From Chytridium lagenaria (Eukaryota > Chytridiomycota > Chytridiomycetes > Chytridiales > Chytridiaceae): DNA of 64,000 bases. The stretch covers positions 124,001-188,000 of the forward strand of contig JAHLKC010000009.1 in NCBI GenBank assembly GCA_025449115.1. Direction: 5' to 3'. A program made the position numbers and the translations under genes. Positions 45,625 through 59,513 of the stretch are shown piece after piece. Positions within the stretch are counted from its first letter, which is position 1. Each line of letters begins with the position of its first letter. The notes beneath the pieces were generated by a model, which was given only the letters and a program-made list of their open reading frames with translations, made no database searches and was not told the origin of the DNA.

Positions 45625-48600
45625 ATGGCCTTGATAGAAAGGCTCATAGAGAGAGCGAGGTCTCTCATCACCTTAGAGGGCTTTCAGCCAGATCTCTGGA
45701 CACCAGAGCATGATGCGATTGCCTCCGATTTCTTCACAGACACTGCGCGGAAGAAGATGATCGTCTTCCTCACTCCGGACGAGAAGAACGCAAGGCTGCA
45801 GGTGCAAGCAGCACTCCCTACACAGAGAGTCAAATCGTTGATGTATTTCATCAAGGAGCCCTACGTCGATATCAGCACCATCGATGATGAAACATTCGAA
45901 AAAAAAATTCAGTACGGGACTGTTGCCGGAAACACCATGGACAGTTTGCTCCGTATTATGCAGGGCCTTTACGTCCCGATGTTCTCTGAAAACCGCAAGT
46001 GGCCGGAGAGTGTTCGCAAGGACTTTCGAAGTCAGATGAATAAGTTTATGGCTTTGCTGACCGATACAACGTTTCAGCTCAAGGGCCATACAGTTCTTTA
46101 CGTTCCGTCCGAGTTTTCAAGTGACGACCTCGTCATTGAGACTTCCGCTAAAACCAAGGACGTGGTTCAACGACTTGAATCGCTTCTAGTGCATTGGACT
46201 CGTCAGATTAAAGAGGTTGTGAACAACCAGCATACTTCTGAGAACCGAAAATTCTGGTCCTTTGGAGGAAATTCAGTTTTGGAGAAGTCGGTGTGATGAC
46301 TTGTCTGGGATTAGTGATCAACTCAGGAGGGTGGAAGTCAAGAACATAATATCATTCTATAGGAGATCGCAAAGTCGTCATACCTGGAGCAGTTTCTTCG
46401 CCTTTCCAACCTCATACAGGAAGGCACCTTCCAAGCTCAAGATAATCTTAAATTTTTGTCAACCTTAAGCGAACCTTGCCAAGTCCTCGCCAACTCGGAC
46501 CCGAAAGATATTCCGGGGATCTTACCACGACTCCTGAACTGCATTCGTATTATCTGGGCAAACTCCAAAAACTACAACACTAAAGAAAGACTCACTAGTC
46601 TTTTACGCAAAGTCAGCAACGAGATCATTCGAAGATGTTGTGTGAAGATCTCGTTAGAGGATATCTTTCACGGAGATGTTCAGGCGAGCACGATTAGTTT
46701 GCAAGATAGTATCAACTGTGGAGAAGCTTGGAAGCAAATATATAGAAAGACGAGCAACCATATCGCTGTTTTCACCAAGCAAACATGGGATTTTGATCAG
46801 AGCAGTATTTTTGCCCAAATTGACGCATTCGTGCAGAGATGCCGCGATCTTCTTGAAGTTTGTGAAGGTCAAGTGCAGTTTCGAGAAAAATCAATGGAGA
46901 AAAGGCGCCTATTCCGTTTTTTGGCGGGTCACGTGGACCTGAAATTGCAAAAAGGTATTTATTTAAGCTTTGCTGTAGCCAATTTTTTTTTTTAGTTTGG
47001 AGGATATCGAGCTTGCGTTTCAGAAACACATTTCGTCGCTGTGGAATATTCGCAAGTATATCTTGGATGTAAAGGCGACCCGATGGCACGACGACTACAA
47101 TAACTTTAAGCAAGGCGTGAAAGATCTTGAAGTTATGATGCAAAACGTCATTACATCTGCTTTCGAGAGCGCTACAACCGTCGAAACAAGTGTGGAGCTA
47201 CTGGAAATATTCCACCATCTCGCCAAAAGAGAAGCAATTAAGCGTACCGTTGAGAAAAAGACGGCAGATGTATACCTTCTCTTTATTCAAGAGATGAACT
47301 CTGTAAAAGTGGAGTTCGAAACTCACAGGAAAACACCAGAGATTTTAAGGTCTCACCCGGACTACTCAGGTTCCGCTTACTGGGCTCGTTCTCTTATGAA
47401 GAGAATCATACATTCTATGAACATTCTGCAATCGGCATACTTCCTACCTCACACCTCCCTTGCAGACGAGGCTAAACTTCAATACGAGCCTTTAGTTGCC
47501 GCCATTGAGGACTATATTGCTCGTCTGCACATTGATTGGGTCGCAAGCATCAGTCCTTCACTATCTGAAAAACTCGACAGTACCTTAATGACACGTCGGA
47601 GTGGGGATTTTCTTGAGATGAAGTTCGACAGAGATCTTCTACGTATCTTTTCAGAAATTCATTACTGGCAGAAACTTAAATGTGATATCCCCTTCCACGT
47701 CCAAGAAATCTACAGCAAGAGAGAGGAGCTGAGGATCCTTAGAGAAAACGTTCTTCTTGTCATGCGTGATTACAATGGGATCCTTGAAACCCTCTCGTCA
47801 GAAGAACATTTACTGTTTCGAGAACGTATCCGGTTTCTTGACCGGAAAATTAACCCCGGTCTGACTAGCCTGACTTGGGCGTCAAAAGGGATCACCGATT
47901 ACTTTGTTAAAGAATGCCGTCGTCACGCCCACGACGTTCAGAGAACAGTCGCAGAGTTCATCGACTCGAACCAAAAGATTCAACGTCATTGTCGGCACAT
48001 TGCCGACACGTTGCTTCTCACCATTGAAAACAAAAAGATTTACGATTTAGAAGAATTCGAAGCAACTCAAGAGACGTACCGAAACTCCATTAAGAGTGGT
48101 CTCCTATCTGCGCATGAGAGTATCGTACAAACTCTACAAGCCACATTCGAGGTTTTCCGAAACGACGGGAAAGAAGTTTACAACCAATGGGTTCGCTATG
48201 TTGAAAAAATCGACTCTATGGTTGAGGAATCTCTTCGCATTGCCGTTAAACGGTCCCTTCAAGAAATATCTAAATCGATTAACGGCGAAGGGAAAAATCG
48301 TGATGGGACAGCCGAGGTTCATCCGCTTTTCAAAGTTAATGTTATTTTGGAAAGCCAGAAAGTAGATTTCAGTCCGACCCTGCAACGCCTTGAAGAGACA
48401 GTGAATAAGGTCGCACATGAAATGATGTCGACTATTGCAGTTATTCCGAGGCTTGTAGATATTGTTACGCCAGAATCCGCTAAGGTGACAATGAACATCT
48501 ACGATATTATCGCAAATGAAGATGATATTTCAAAGAGTTTGTCGAGCATACAAAACGGCATGGCTAACAATGCGTGAAGTGCCAGGCATATTTAAGAAAC

Positions 48601-51600
48601 TGGGACTCCTATCGTGAAATCTGGGAGATTAATAAGGATGCTTTCATCCGAAGATACGCAAAGCTTAAGCCGGCTCTCTCCACCTTTGACGCTGACATTA
48701 ACCGTTACAACGAAGTCGCCAACAATACGCAGAAGGAAGAAACTCTTACCAACATCAACTTTGTTCGTTTGGACTGTTCTCTTCTCAAGCATGCTTTGGT
48801 TAGCCATTGTAATGCTTGGCAAAACAAATTGACGTCACTGCTGAATACGAACGCAAGCACAGAGCTTCACAGTCTTCATGAGATGTTCGAGAAGAAGAAG
48901 GAGAAGTTACGCGCTCCACCCAGAATCTGGATCAGCTTTCAGAAAGTCTTGCCTTGTTGACTCAACTCCAAACGGATTCAACTGCTATTGAAGCACAATT
49001 CGAGCCTATTCATGAGCAGGTGATTTCTGAACTTTTTTTACGATATCTAAATCTCTATAGTATAAAATATTAGAGAAATACGAAGTACCTATTAAAGATA
49101 GTGAAAGGGGCCAACTCGAAAGTCTCACTATCAGATGGCAAGTCTTCAACAAACCATGGTCGAATCCGAAAAGAACCTCCAAGAATACAAAGCTAAATTT
49201 AAGTCAGATCTTCTTAACTCGCTGGACGAGTTCAACAAAGGTCTCAGTGTTCTCCGTGAAGATTTCATTAGCCGTGGCCCGTTCAACGCTAATTTTGGTA
49301 TTGAGAAAGCTCAAAAAACTATCCAAGAATATAGAGCTGCTATACAGTCGGCGGTTTCTCAAGAATCGAATCTTAGGAAGGGACTTGGTGTATTCAAGTT
49401 AGAATCACCGCCTTCCAAAGAAATTGCAGTAATCACCAACGATCTTGACGCGTTGACGCAAGTGTGGCAGCTGAACCACGAATGGGTTAACATTTGGGAG
49501 GGTTGGCGATCGAAGCCTTTCCGCAACTTGGATGGAAGTGAAATGGAAGATTACATACAAAAAATGCAGAAGCGCCTACAAAAACTTGGAAAGGAGACCA
49601 AAGAATGGGATGCTTTCACGTCGTTGAAAGACAAGATCACTCAATGTCGTCGAACCATACCTGTTCTACTTGACCTCAAAAACCCCGCTATGAGAGAACG
49701 GCATTGGGCGCAATTGATGGATGAGATTGGAAAGACATTTCAACCTGAAAGTGCCACTTTCACTCTTGAGAAGGTGTTAGATCTGGGGCTTGACCAATAT
49801 GCTGAGTCCATCTCCGCTCTTTCAGGAGCTGCCACGAAGGAGCTTTCCATCGAAGACGGTCTCAATCAAATTCAGGCCTCCTGGGATGCTCTTGAACTCG
49901 ATATCGTCCCATATAAGGAAGACAGAGGATACTTTAAAATTCGTAGCACGGATGCATTGTTCGAGCTTTTGGAGGATAATCAAGTTTCTCTGTCAACGAT
50001 GAAATCCTCCAAATTTTTCTTGGCTTTCGAGACTCAGATTGATCATTGGGAACGAACTTTATCTCATATTATTGAAGTCATTGAAATGTTGCTTCAAGTT
50101 CAGAGACAGTGGATGTACCTTGAGAACATCTTTGTGGGCACGGAAGATATTCGAAAACAATTACCGAAAGAGTCAGCCATTTTTGATGCCGTGAATTTGA
50201 CGTACAAGGATATCCTCGCTCGAATGACGGTGGAGAAAAAGGCTCTTAAGGCAACTCACACCGAGAATTTGCTCGAGACTCTTACTGACATGAACGTCAA
50301 GCTTGAAAAAATTCAAAAATCCTTAGATATGTATTTGGTAAATAATGTTATTCATATAACCTCTAACGCGTCAAAAAGGAAACTAAGCGACAATCTTTCC
50401 CGCGATTCTATTTCCTTTCAAACGATGACTTACTTGAGATACTTGGTCAAGCCAGAGATCCCAACGCCGTCCAACCGCATCTAAAAAAGTGCTTTGACAA
50501 TATCAATAAACTTGATCTTGTTATTGCTGGTACTGACAATCGGCGCCATAATGAGGCAACAGGGATGCACTCTGGCGACGGAGAATTTGTGCCGTTCTAT
50601 GCACCTGTTGTTGTCGAAGGTATAATAACTCTCTAGTTTTTTCTAAGCCTACTTTTTTAGGACCCGTTGAGGCTTGGCTCCTAGAGATTGAAGCTACTAT
50701 GCGCGTTACCTTGCGAAAGCTGCTCCTTGGTTGCATCTTAGCCTTAAAAAAGGCGAAAAAGGACAAATGGATAAAAGACTGGCCAGGCCAACTTTTAATA
50801 ACGGCTGGTCTAATTTCCTGGACCGTAGATTGCACAAAAGCCCTGCAAGATGTCGAAAAGGGGATAAGCACGCATTAAAGTCTCTCAAAAAGAAGCAGAT
50901 TTCTGGACTGAAGAAACTAGCAGATCTTGTCAGAAATCCTTTAAGCAAAGTCGAGAGGAAGAAACTGATCGCTTTGATTACAGTTGAGGTGCACTCTCGA
51001 GACGTCATTGAGAAGATGGCGAAGTCGAACTGCGATAGTGTGAATAGCTTTGACTGGTTAAGTCAATTAAGGTTCTATTGGGAAAAGGAGGGAAAAGAGG
51101 AGGAGGATTGTATGGTTCGTCAGATCAACACGCAGTTTAAATATGGTTACGAATACCTTGGAAACAGCGGTCGACTTGTGATTACACCGCTCACTGATCG
51201 CTGTTATATGACGTTGACTACAGCTCTCCATCTTCAGAGGGGTGGAAGTCCCCAAGGACCAGCCGGGACGGGTAAAACCGAGACGGTGAAGGACCTTGGG
51301 AAAGCTCTAGGCAAATACGTTATCGTGCAAAACTGTTCTGATGCGCTTGACTATAAGTCCATTGGGCGCATGTTTTCCGGTCTTGCACAAACCGGTGCCT
51401 GGGGATGCTTTGACGAGTTTAACCGTATTGACATTGAGGTACTTAGTGTTGTAGCTCTCCAGATTTCAAGTATCCTTTCTGCGATTGGTCGGAACGCAAA
51501 AACGTTTGTTTTCGAAGGAAAGGAAATTCGGCTCAATCAAGCTGTGGAATTTTCATTACTATGAATCCTGGATACGCTGGTAGAGTCGAACTTCCTGACA

Positions 51601-54600
51601 ACTTGAAGAGTCTGTTCCGACCTGTTTCGATGATGGTGCCAGACTCTGCTTTGATTGCAGAAATCATGTTGTTTGCTGAAGGTTTCTCGAATACAAGAAA
51701 TCTTTCAAAAAAAGTCGACACTGTACCGGCTGTCTGTGCAGCAGCTGTCGAAGCAAGACCACTATGATTTTGGTCTTAGAGCTCTTACATCCGCTTTGAG
51801 GTCCGCAGGATCTCGAAAACGGCAAGACATGAACAGTCCGGATGATGTCGTATTGTTCTGTTCCATGAGGGACAACAACATCCCGAAGCTCACAGCAGAG
51901 GACGTTCCTCTCTTCTCTGGAATTTTATCAGATTTGTTTCCGGGAGTTGAGGCAACAACTATTGATTACGCTGATTTCAAGAATGCGTTGCTTGACGAGA
52001 TTAAAATGGCTAATCTTCAAGTCGTCGAATCAATTATCATTAAGGTCATTCAGTTGCACGAGACAAAACAAAGTAGACACGGAGGTATTTTATGACGCGT
52101 CTTATGCATTACTGATTTGTCTTAGTCATGGTTGTCGGAAACACTGGGTCAGGAAAGTCAACTGTTTGGAAACTCTTGCAGTCGACCTTGACCCATCTGT
52201 CAAAAACACATGCGGATCTATACGCCCCTGCAAAAACATTCCCTTTGAATCCTAAAGCAGTTTCGTTGGGTGAGCTCTACGGTGAATACAACATCAACAC
52301 CAATGAGTGGACCGATGGAATTCTCTCAAATGTGATGCGTGCTGCATGTTCAGACGAAAAAAAGGACCAGAAATGGATCCTTTTGGACGGACCTGTAGAT
52401 ACCTTGTGGATCGAGTCTATGAACACCGTGCTTGATGACAATAAGGTTCTCACTCTGATCAACGGTGAACGTATCGCGTTGCCTGAGCAAGTATCTTTGT
52501 TGTTTGAGGTTGAAAATCTCTCGACAGCCTCCCCTGCTACAGTTAGTCGTGCCGGTATGATCTACATGGACTACGAAGATCTTGGATGGAGGCCGTTTAT
52601 TGAATCGTGGCTTTCCTGTCGCAAAGAAAAGCAGTCCGTTGACACGATTCGACGATTAATTGAGAAATATCTACCTCAGATACTTGAGTTCCGAAAGTTC
52701 ATCTGTGTGCGAGGAGTTGGTCCCAGTACCAGAAATCAGCGCCGTTAGATCCCTCGCATCATTGTTTGACGCTGTTGCGGTTGCAGAAAATGGCGTGGAT
52801 CCTGATGACGCGGATTCTTACCCTCGAATGATTGAATTATGGTTCCTATTCTCTGTAATATGGTCTCTCGGCGGCTCGCTCACTGAGGAGAGTCGTCGTA
52901 GATTCGATATGTTTCTGAGAGAAATTGAAGGTCAATTCCCTAGCAAGGACACAGTGTATGAGTATTACGTTGATAAGCAGAACAAGACGTGGTTGCCTTG
53001 GGAAGAGAAATTACCAACAGGTTGGCGATACTCACCTAACATTCCTTACTACAAAATTTTCGTTCCTACTATCGACACTATTAGAAACGAATTCCTCGTC
53101 AAGTCGTTGATAGAGAAGAAAGTACCGTTCTTGGTTGTTGGTGATGTTGGAACAGGAAAAACTTCCCTTATTCAAAGCGTTCTATCTGGACTTGATTCAG
53201 CAAGAACAGTCGCTTTGGTCAACATGTCTGCCCAAACATCGTCGCAAGGAGTTCAGGCCATCATTGAAAGCAAGGTTGAAAAACGTACCAAGAACATTTT
53301 CGTGCCTATTGGAGGAAAGCAGCTTATTCTTTTCATTGATGACTTTAATATGCCGATGAAAGACACTTTTGGATCTCAACCGCCTTTGGAACTTATTCGT
53401 CATTGGATCGACTATGGCTTCTGCTATGACAGACAAAAACAAAGTGTGAAGTACATCAACGATGTGCTAAACATAGCTGCAATGGGTCCCCCTGGTGGTG
53501 GTCGAAATCAATTGAGCCCGCGCATCCAATCTCGGTTTAATATCATCAATATGACGTTCCCAGCCGAAACTTCCATCAAACAGGATCTTTGGCTCGATAA
53601 TTAATCAAAAGCTACAAGACTTTGAAGAGGATGTCAAGCCACTTGGGGATATTATGACTCATGCTACTTTGGAGATATATCATACTGTGATATCTCAGCT
53701 TCTTCCAACACCAGCAAAAATTCACTATTTATTCAACCTCCGTGACATATCAAAAGTGTTCCAAGGTCTATTGAGGGCAAACAGAGAATATTACGATTCA
53801 AGAGAATCCATCACAAAACTTTGGGTGCATGAGGTACATAGGGTCTTTTTCGACCGTCTTGTGGACAAGGAAGACCGTGACTACTTCCAAAAACTTGTCG
53901 ATGACAAACTTGTCGCGCATTTTTCGACCTCGCTTAAACAACTTTATCCCGATCGAAAACTGACTCTATTTGGTGACTTCATGAGTGATGGCAATGAAGT
54001 ACCTGTCTATGAGGAAATTCTTGATTTCGATAAGCTTAAAAAATTCGTTGAAGATCGCTTGACAGATTACAATTCTGAACCTGGATTTATTCAGGTTGAC
54101 CTTATTTTGTTTAGGGATGCTATAGAGCATATTTGCCGGATCACCCGTATTCTTCGACAGGTAAAAGTTTTCAATTTTATAATCCTAAAAATTATTTTAG
54201 CCGTGCGGTAATGTTCTTTTAATAGGTGTTGGCGGAAGCGGTCGGCAGAGTTTGACTCGCCTCGCAGCCTACATCGTAGAGATTTCGATTTTCCAAATCA
54301 AAATAACGAAGCATTACCGACACATCGAGTTCCGCGAAGACCTCAAAACACTCTATAGAATGACTGGACTTGATAATAAACCGACGGCGTTCCTTTTTAG
54401 TGATACTCAGATCCTTAACGATATATTTTTGGAGGACATTAGCAACATTCTTGCGAGTGGAGAGGTGGGAATTTTTAGCAAGGACTATGTTTGACTGGTT
54501 CATAGGTCCCCAATCTTTTTCCTCCAGAGGAGTTAAATGAAATCAAACAAGCCGTTCACTCGTCACGAACCGATAAAAGTACTCATGAGGGAGCTGATTC

Positions 54601-57600
54601 CGCATACGATTTCTTTTTGGAGCGTGTGCGGACCAACCTTCATGTTGTGCTTTGCATGAGTCCAGTCGGAGATTCATTCAGAAATCGTCTGCGAATGTTC
54701 CCTTCACTTGTCAATTGCACAACCATCGATTGGTTCTCGGAGTGGCCTGAGGATGCATTGACAGAGGTTGCACTGAAGTATCTGGATGGTATCGACCTTG
54801 GCTCAGAGAATATCCGGAAAGGCGTTGCACAAGTTTTCGTATCCGTCCATACATCTGTGGTGGAAACGTCAAAGAAGATGCGCGTAGAGCTGAGAAGATA
54901 TAATTACGTAACGCCTATAAACTACCTCGAACTTGTAGCTGGATACCGAGAGCTCCTGCGTGATAAACGCAAGGAGATTGGTGAAGCAGCTGCGAAGCTA
55001 AAAAACGGTCTCAGCAAGCTTGATGACACAAGAGAGAACGTTGAAAAAATTTCAGTGGAGCTCGAAGTTGCGAAAAAGCAGGTCGCTCAATACCAGAAGC
55101 AGTGCGAAGATTATCTCGTGATCATTGTGCAGCAAAAGAGAGAGGCAGACGAGCAAGCTAAAGGAGTTTCTGCAAAAACGGAGAAACTGAGTGTCGAGGA
55201 GGAGGAAGTACGCGCTGTTGCAGATGCAGCTCAAGCTGATCTCGATCTTGCTATGCCAGCGCTGAATGCAGCCGTCAAGGCTTTGGAAGGTATCAACAAG
55301 AAAGATTTGCAGGAAATTCGGTCATACGGAAAGCCCCCACCTCTCGTTGAGAAAGTAATGGAAGGCGTCATGGTGTTGAAGAAATGTGAACCAACTTGGG
55401 ACGAGGCTAAAAGGCAATTGGGAAATCCTTACTTTATCAAGCAGCTTGTCAACTTTGATAAGGACAACATCTCGGATAAAATCTTGAAGAAAATATCTCA
55501 GTACTGTGCTGATGAGAACTTCAACCAGAAATAGTTGGAAGAGTTTCTGGTGCTGCAAAATCTCTCTGTATGTGGGTTCGCGCCATGGAAACCTACGGCA
55601 TCATCTTTAGACAAGTGGCTCCGAAAAAGGAGAAACTTAGGTCCGCGCAAGAGACTCTCGAGAAAAAGCAAAAGTCGTTAAGGGAGGCCAAAGCGAAGCT
55701 GCAAGAGATTCAAGACAAACTTGTCGAACTCAAGGTGCAGTACGACGAAAAAGTATCTCTGAAAGAAAAGCTCCGTCAAGATTCTGAGCAAACGGAGTTG
55801 AAGCTAATTAGAGCTGAGCAACTAGTTTCCGGCCTATCTGGCGAACGTGATCGGTGGGAACGGAGTATAAAGCACTATGAAGAGTCTTTCCGCTACCTTC
55901 CTGGTGATTGCTTACTTGCAGCTGCCTTTTTGTCTTACGCGGGGCCTTTTAACAGTACATATCGCAGCTCGCTTGTCAACGGTGTTTGGCTCGCTCAAAT
56001 CAAGGCTCTTGAAATCCCTTATACTCCCGACTTTAGCTTCGAGAGTTTCAGTGGGAAGCCTACTGATATCCGGGATTGGAATATACAGGGGCTCCCTAGT
56101 GATGCCTTTTCAGCTGAAAATGGTATCATCGTTACAAGAGGGCGAAGGTGGCCGTTGATGGTTGACCCTCAAGGACAGGCAAATACGTGGATCAAAAATA
56201 TGGAGTCAAAGAGAGGACTTAAGATTATTGATCAAAAACAAACTGATTTCCTTCGGACTTTGGAGAACGCCATTCAATTTGGATTACCTGTTCTACTACA
56301 AGGTGTGACTGAAACTATTGATCCTAGTTTGGATCCTATCCTCAATAAGAGCGTGGTCAAGAAGGGTGGCTTGTACATTATAAAGATCGGAGAGAAGGAG
56401 ATAGAATACAGCCCCGAGTTCCGATTTTATTTGACTACAAAACTTCCAAACCCACATTACGCTCCAGAGGTCTTTGCCAAAGTCACTATCGTTAATTTCG
56501 CAGTGAAGGAAAAAGGATTGGAAGATCAGCTTTTGGGTATAGTGGTTCGTCGTGAGAAGCCAGAGCTTGAAGAACAGAAAAATACATTGGTTTCCAATGT
56601 CGCCAATGCTCGCAGACGGCTTGTCGAGCTTGAAGATGAGATTTTACAACTTCTCAGCACGGCTCAAGGATCCCTTCTCGACGATGAGAAGTTAGTCAAT
56701 ACTCTACAGTCATCAAAATCTATTGCTGAGGATGTCACCCAGCAACTGATAATCAGTGAGCAGACTGAGAAACGTATCGATGCAGCAAGAGAGGGATACC
56801 GACCGTCGGCGCAAAGAGCTTCCATTCTGTACTTTGTGCTGAATGACTTAGCCACGGTTGATCCTATGTATCAGTTCTCTCTCGACGCCTACATTGATCT
56901 CTTTGAAAAGTCGATAGCGAAGAGTAAGCGTTTCGAGGATCTCAACGAGAGAATTGCAAGTCTCAATGACTATCACACGTACTCAGTATATAAGAATACT
57001 TGTAGAGGTTTATTTGAACAACACAAGCTTCTATTCTCCCTGCAGATGACCGTGAAGATCATGGAAGCTTCAGGAAAGCTGAACCGCGATGAGTATGATT
57101 TCTTCTTAAGAGGTGGACAAGTTTTAGACAAGGATACACAACTGCCTAATCCTTTTCTCCGAATGGTAGGTTTAAATGTATTTTACGATTTCTAACTCTT
57201 GTATTTAGGATCACCGAAACTGCATGGGACAACTTGACAGAGCTTGATAATCTTCCCGCTTTCTCTGGCCTGGTGAGCTCCTTTGAGCAAAGTGAGAGAG
57301 AATGGAAATCCTGGTTCATGAGCAACGAGCCGGAAGAGCTACCCGTCCCAGGAGACTGGGAGAACAAGCTCAACGACCTCCAAAAGATGCTTATCGTTCG
57401 GTCTCTCCGATCTGACCGTGTCATGTTTTGTGCACAGACATTTGTTGTGACCAACCTTGGCCAGAAATTTGTGGAGCCACCGATTCTTGATGTTTCGGAT
57501 ATTTTATCGGACTCATCACCAAAAATTCCGTTAATTTTCGTACTGTCGCCTGGTGTAGATCCCACGGGATCACTTATGCAGCTTGCAGAAAAGAAGGGAT

Positions 57601-59513
57601 GTCGGATAGGTTTAATCACCTATCTCTTGGTCAAGGCCAAGCCCCGAAAGCCACGCGGTTGATTCAAGAAGGCATCAAAGAAGGGAACTGGGTGTTCCTT
57701 GCAAACTGCCACCTGTCGATCAGTTGGATGCCGACTTTAGATAAGATTATAGAGAACATTGCTCATGAGAATCCCCACCCTGACTTCCGCTTATGGCTTT
57801 CAAGTAGTCCGACGCCAAAGTTCCCTATTTCAATTCTTCAACGAGTGTGAAAATGACAACTGAACCCCCAAAAGGTCTTCGCGCCAACATGGTCAGACTT
57901 TATAACACGTTGACAGAAGAAAATTACACCAAGACTGGAAAGCCGGAAGTATATCAGAAGCTTTTGTTTTCGCTTTGCTTCTTCCATAGCTTGCTGTTGG
58001 AGCGGAAGAAGTTCTTGTCCCTTGGATGGAACGTGATCTGCGACTTTAATAACTCTGACTTTGAGGTATGCGAGAACCTTTTAGTGGTTCTATTGGATGA
58101 ATATGTCGCCATCCCATGGGATGCTCTCAAGTATCTCATTGCTGAGGCAAACTATGGCGGGCGAGTCACAGATGACTGGATAGACGTGTTCTTCGCAGCT
58201 ACATCAATAACGTGTTCAGTGACGATGTCATCAACGTATCGCAGTACAAGCTCTGCTCTTTGTCGACGTACTTTGTGCCAGATACATCTGATTTGAATGC
58301 AGTCAAGGAGTACATCTCATCATCCCTGTATATGATAAGCCTGAAGTGTTCGGACAACATCCAAACGCGGATATTGCTAGTCAAATCAAGGAGTCAAGCA
58401 CCATTCTTCAGTGCTTGTTGTCTTCAACCACAGATCTCTACAGGAAGCTGGAGTCAGTCGTGAAGAGAAAGTGAACTCCATTGCTGCCGACATTTTACGA
58501 AAGCTTCCCGATGATATTGATACAGAGATTACGCGGAAAGCCTTACAACATGATCTATCCCCGTTAAATGTTGTTCTTCTTCAAGAATTGCGGAGGTACA
58601 ATAGCCTGCTTCAGCTTATTCGAAAGTCACTATCAGAGTTGCAGCAGAACGGAATAAAGGGCATTGTCGTGGATGACATCGGATCTGGAAGAGACTTTCA
58701 TTGCTATGTATGAGGAAGAGTTCCACCTTCATGGAGCAAGGCTTACGCATCATTAAAGTCGTTGGCAGCGTGGACACGAGATTTGACTTTTGCGTATTGA
58801 GCATTTCGGTGAATGGTCAAAAGGGTATGCATAAATCGGGTTTTCCATTCTTGTAATCAACACTGATTTGAACAAATAGAACGGAACCAAAACTCTTTTG
58901 GCTGGAGCTTCACATTCCGACAGGCTTTTTGACGGCAGTACTTCAAAAGACAGCCGGCGGAACAACATCCCTGTGGACGTGCTTTCATGGGAGTTTGCGG
59001 TCTTACAGCTAGAAGACGACAATCACATTCAGCAAGCACCAAAAGAGGGTTTACATTAAAAATATCTATTTGGAGGGAGCAAGGTAGTTATCGATCCATT
59101 CTTGCATCTCTAATTATATCTTCAGCTGGGATAGAAAGAACAACTGCTTGAAGGACTCGAAACCAATGGAACTCATCACTCCTATGCCGCCAGTTCATTT
59201 CAAGCCCGTTGAAAGCAAAAAAGAAATCTAGTAAAGGGTTATACAGCTGCCCTCTCTACTACTATCCTGTTCGTTCGGGAGCGAGGTAAGAAATTCGTAC
59301 TGATAGCAAGCGCTAACTTCCTTTCATAGAGAACGTCCTTCTTTCATCATCGCTATGGAACTGAAAACTGGCGTACACGATCAAGAGTTTTACATCAAGA
59401 AAGGAACAGCTGCGCTTACTAGCCTGCATAAATGTCGTGATATATGCAGAAGTAATACATATATGTTGTGCTATATTGTATACAAAGGATTTATTTCTTT
59501 CGAATCTCACTGA
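45625..59513 (+). CDS. DNAH2: Axonemal inner-arm dynein heavy chain, DNAH2 type
   Basis: Motor subunit of a ciliary/flagellar inner dynein arm. The N-terminal tail starts [20 protein letters not shown] (ATG 45625) and contains [15 protein letters not shown] and [15 protein letters not shown] linker follows. AAA1 has Walker [16 protein letters not shown] (~51257) and [17 protein letters not shown]2 [11 protein letters not shown] (~52137); AAA3 [12 protein letters not shown] (~53143); AAA4 [10 protein letters not shown] (~54226). The stalk coiled coils (about 54950-55300 and 55615-55880) flank the microtubule-binding tip. AAA5 includes [19 protein letters not shown] and [17 protein letters not shown]6 includes [31 protein letters not shown] and SYINN. 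The C-terminal cap ends [19 protein letters not shown]. Close agreement along the whole length points to DNAH2 over other dyneins. Introns include ~46954-46995, 50620-50661, 52085-52126, 54162-54225 and 57165-57209. About fifteen one-base frame breaks (e.g. ~46250, 51550, 52735, 55533, 57655, 57848, 58190, 58460). The family normally stops near LTSL; here the frame runs about 26 codons on to 59513. Confidence 0.95.
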
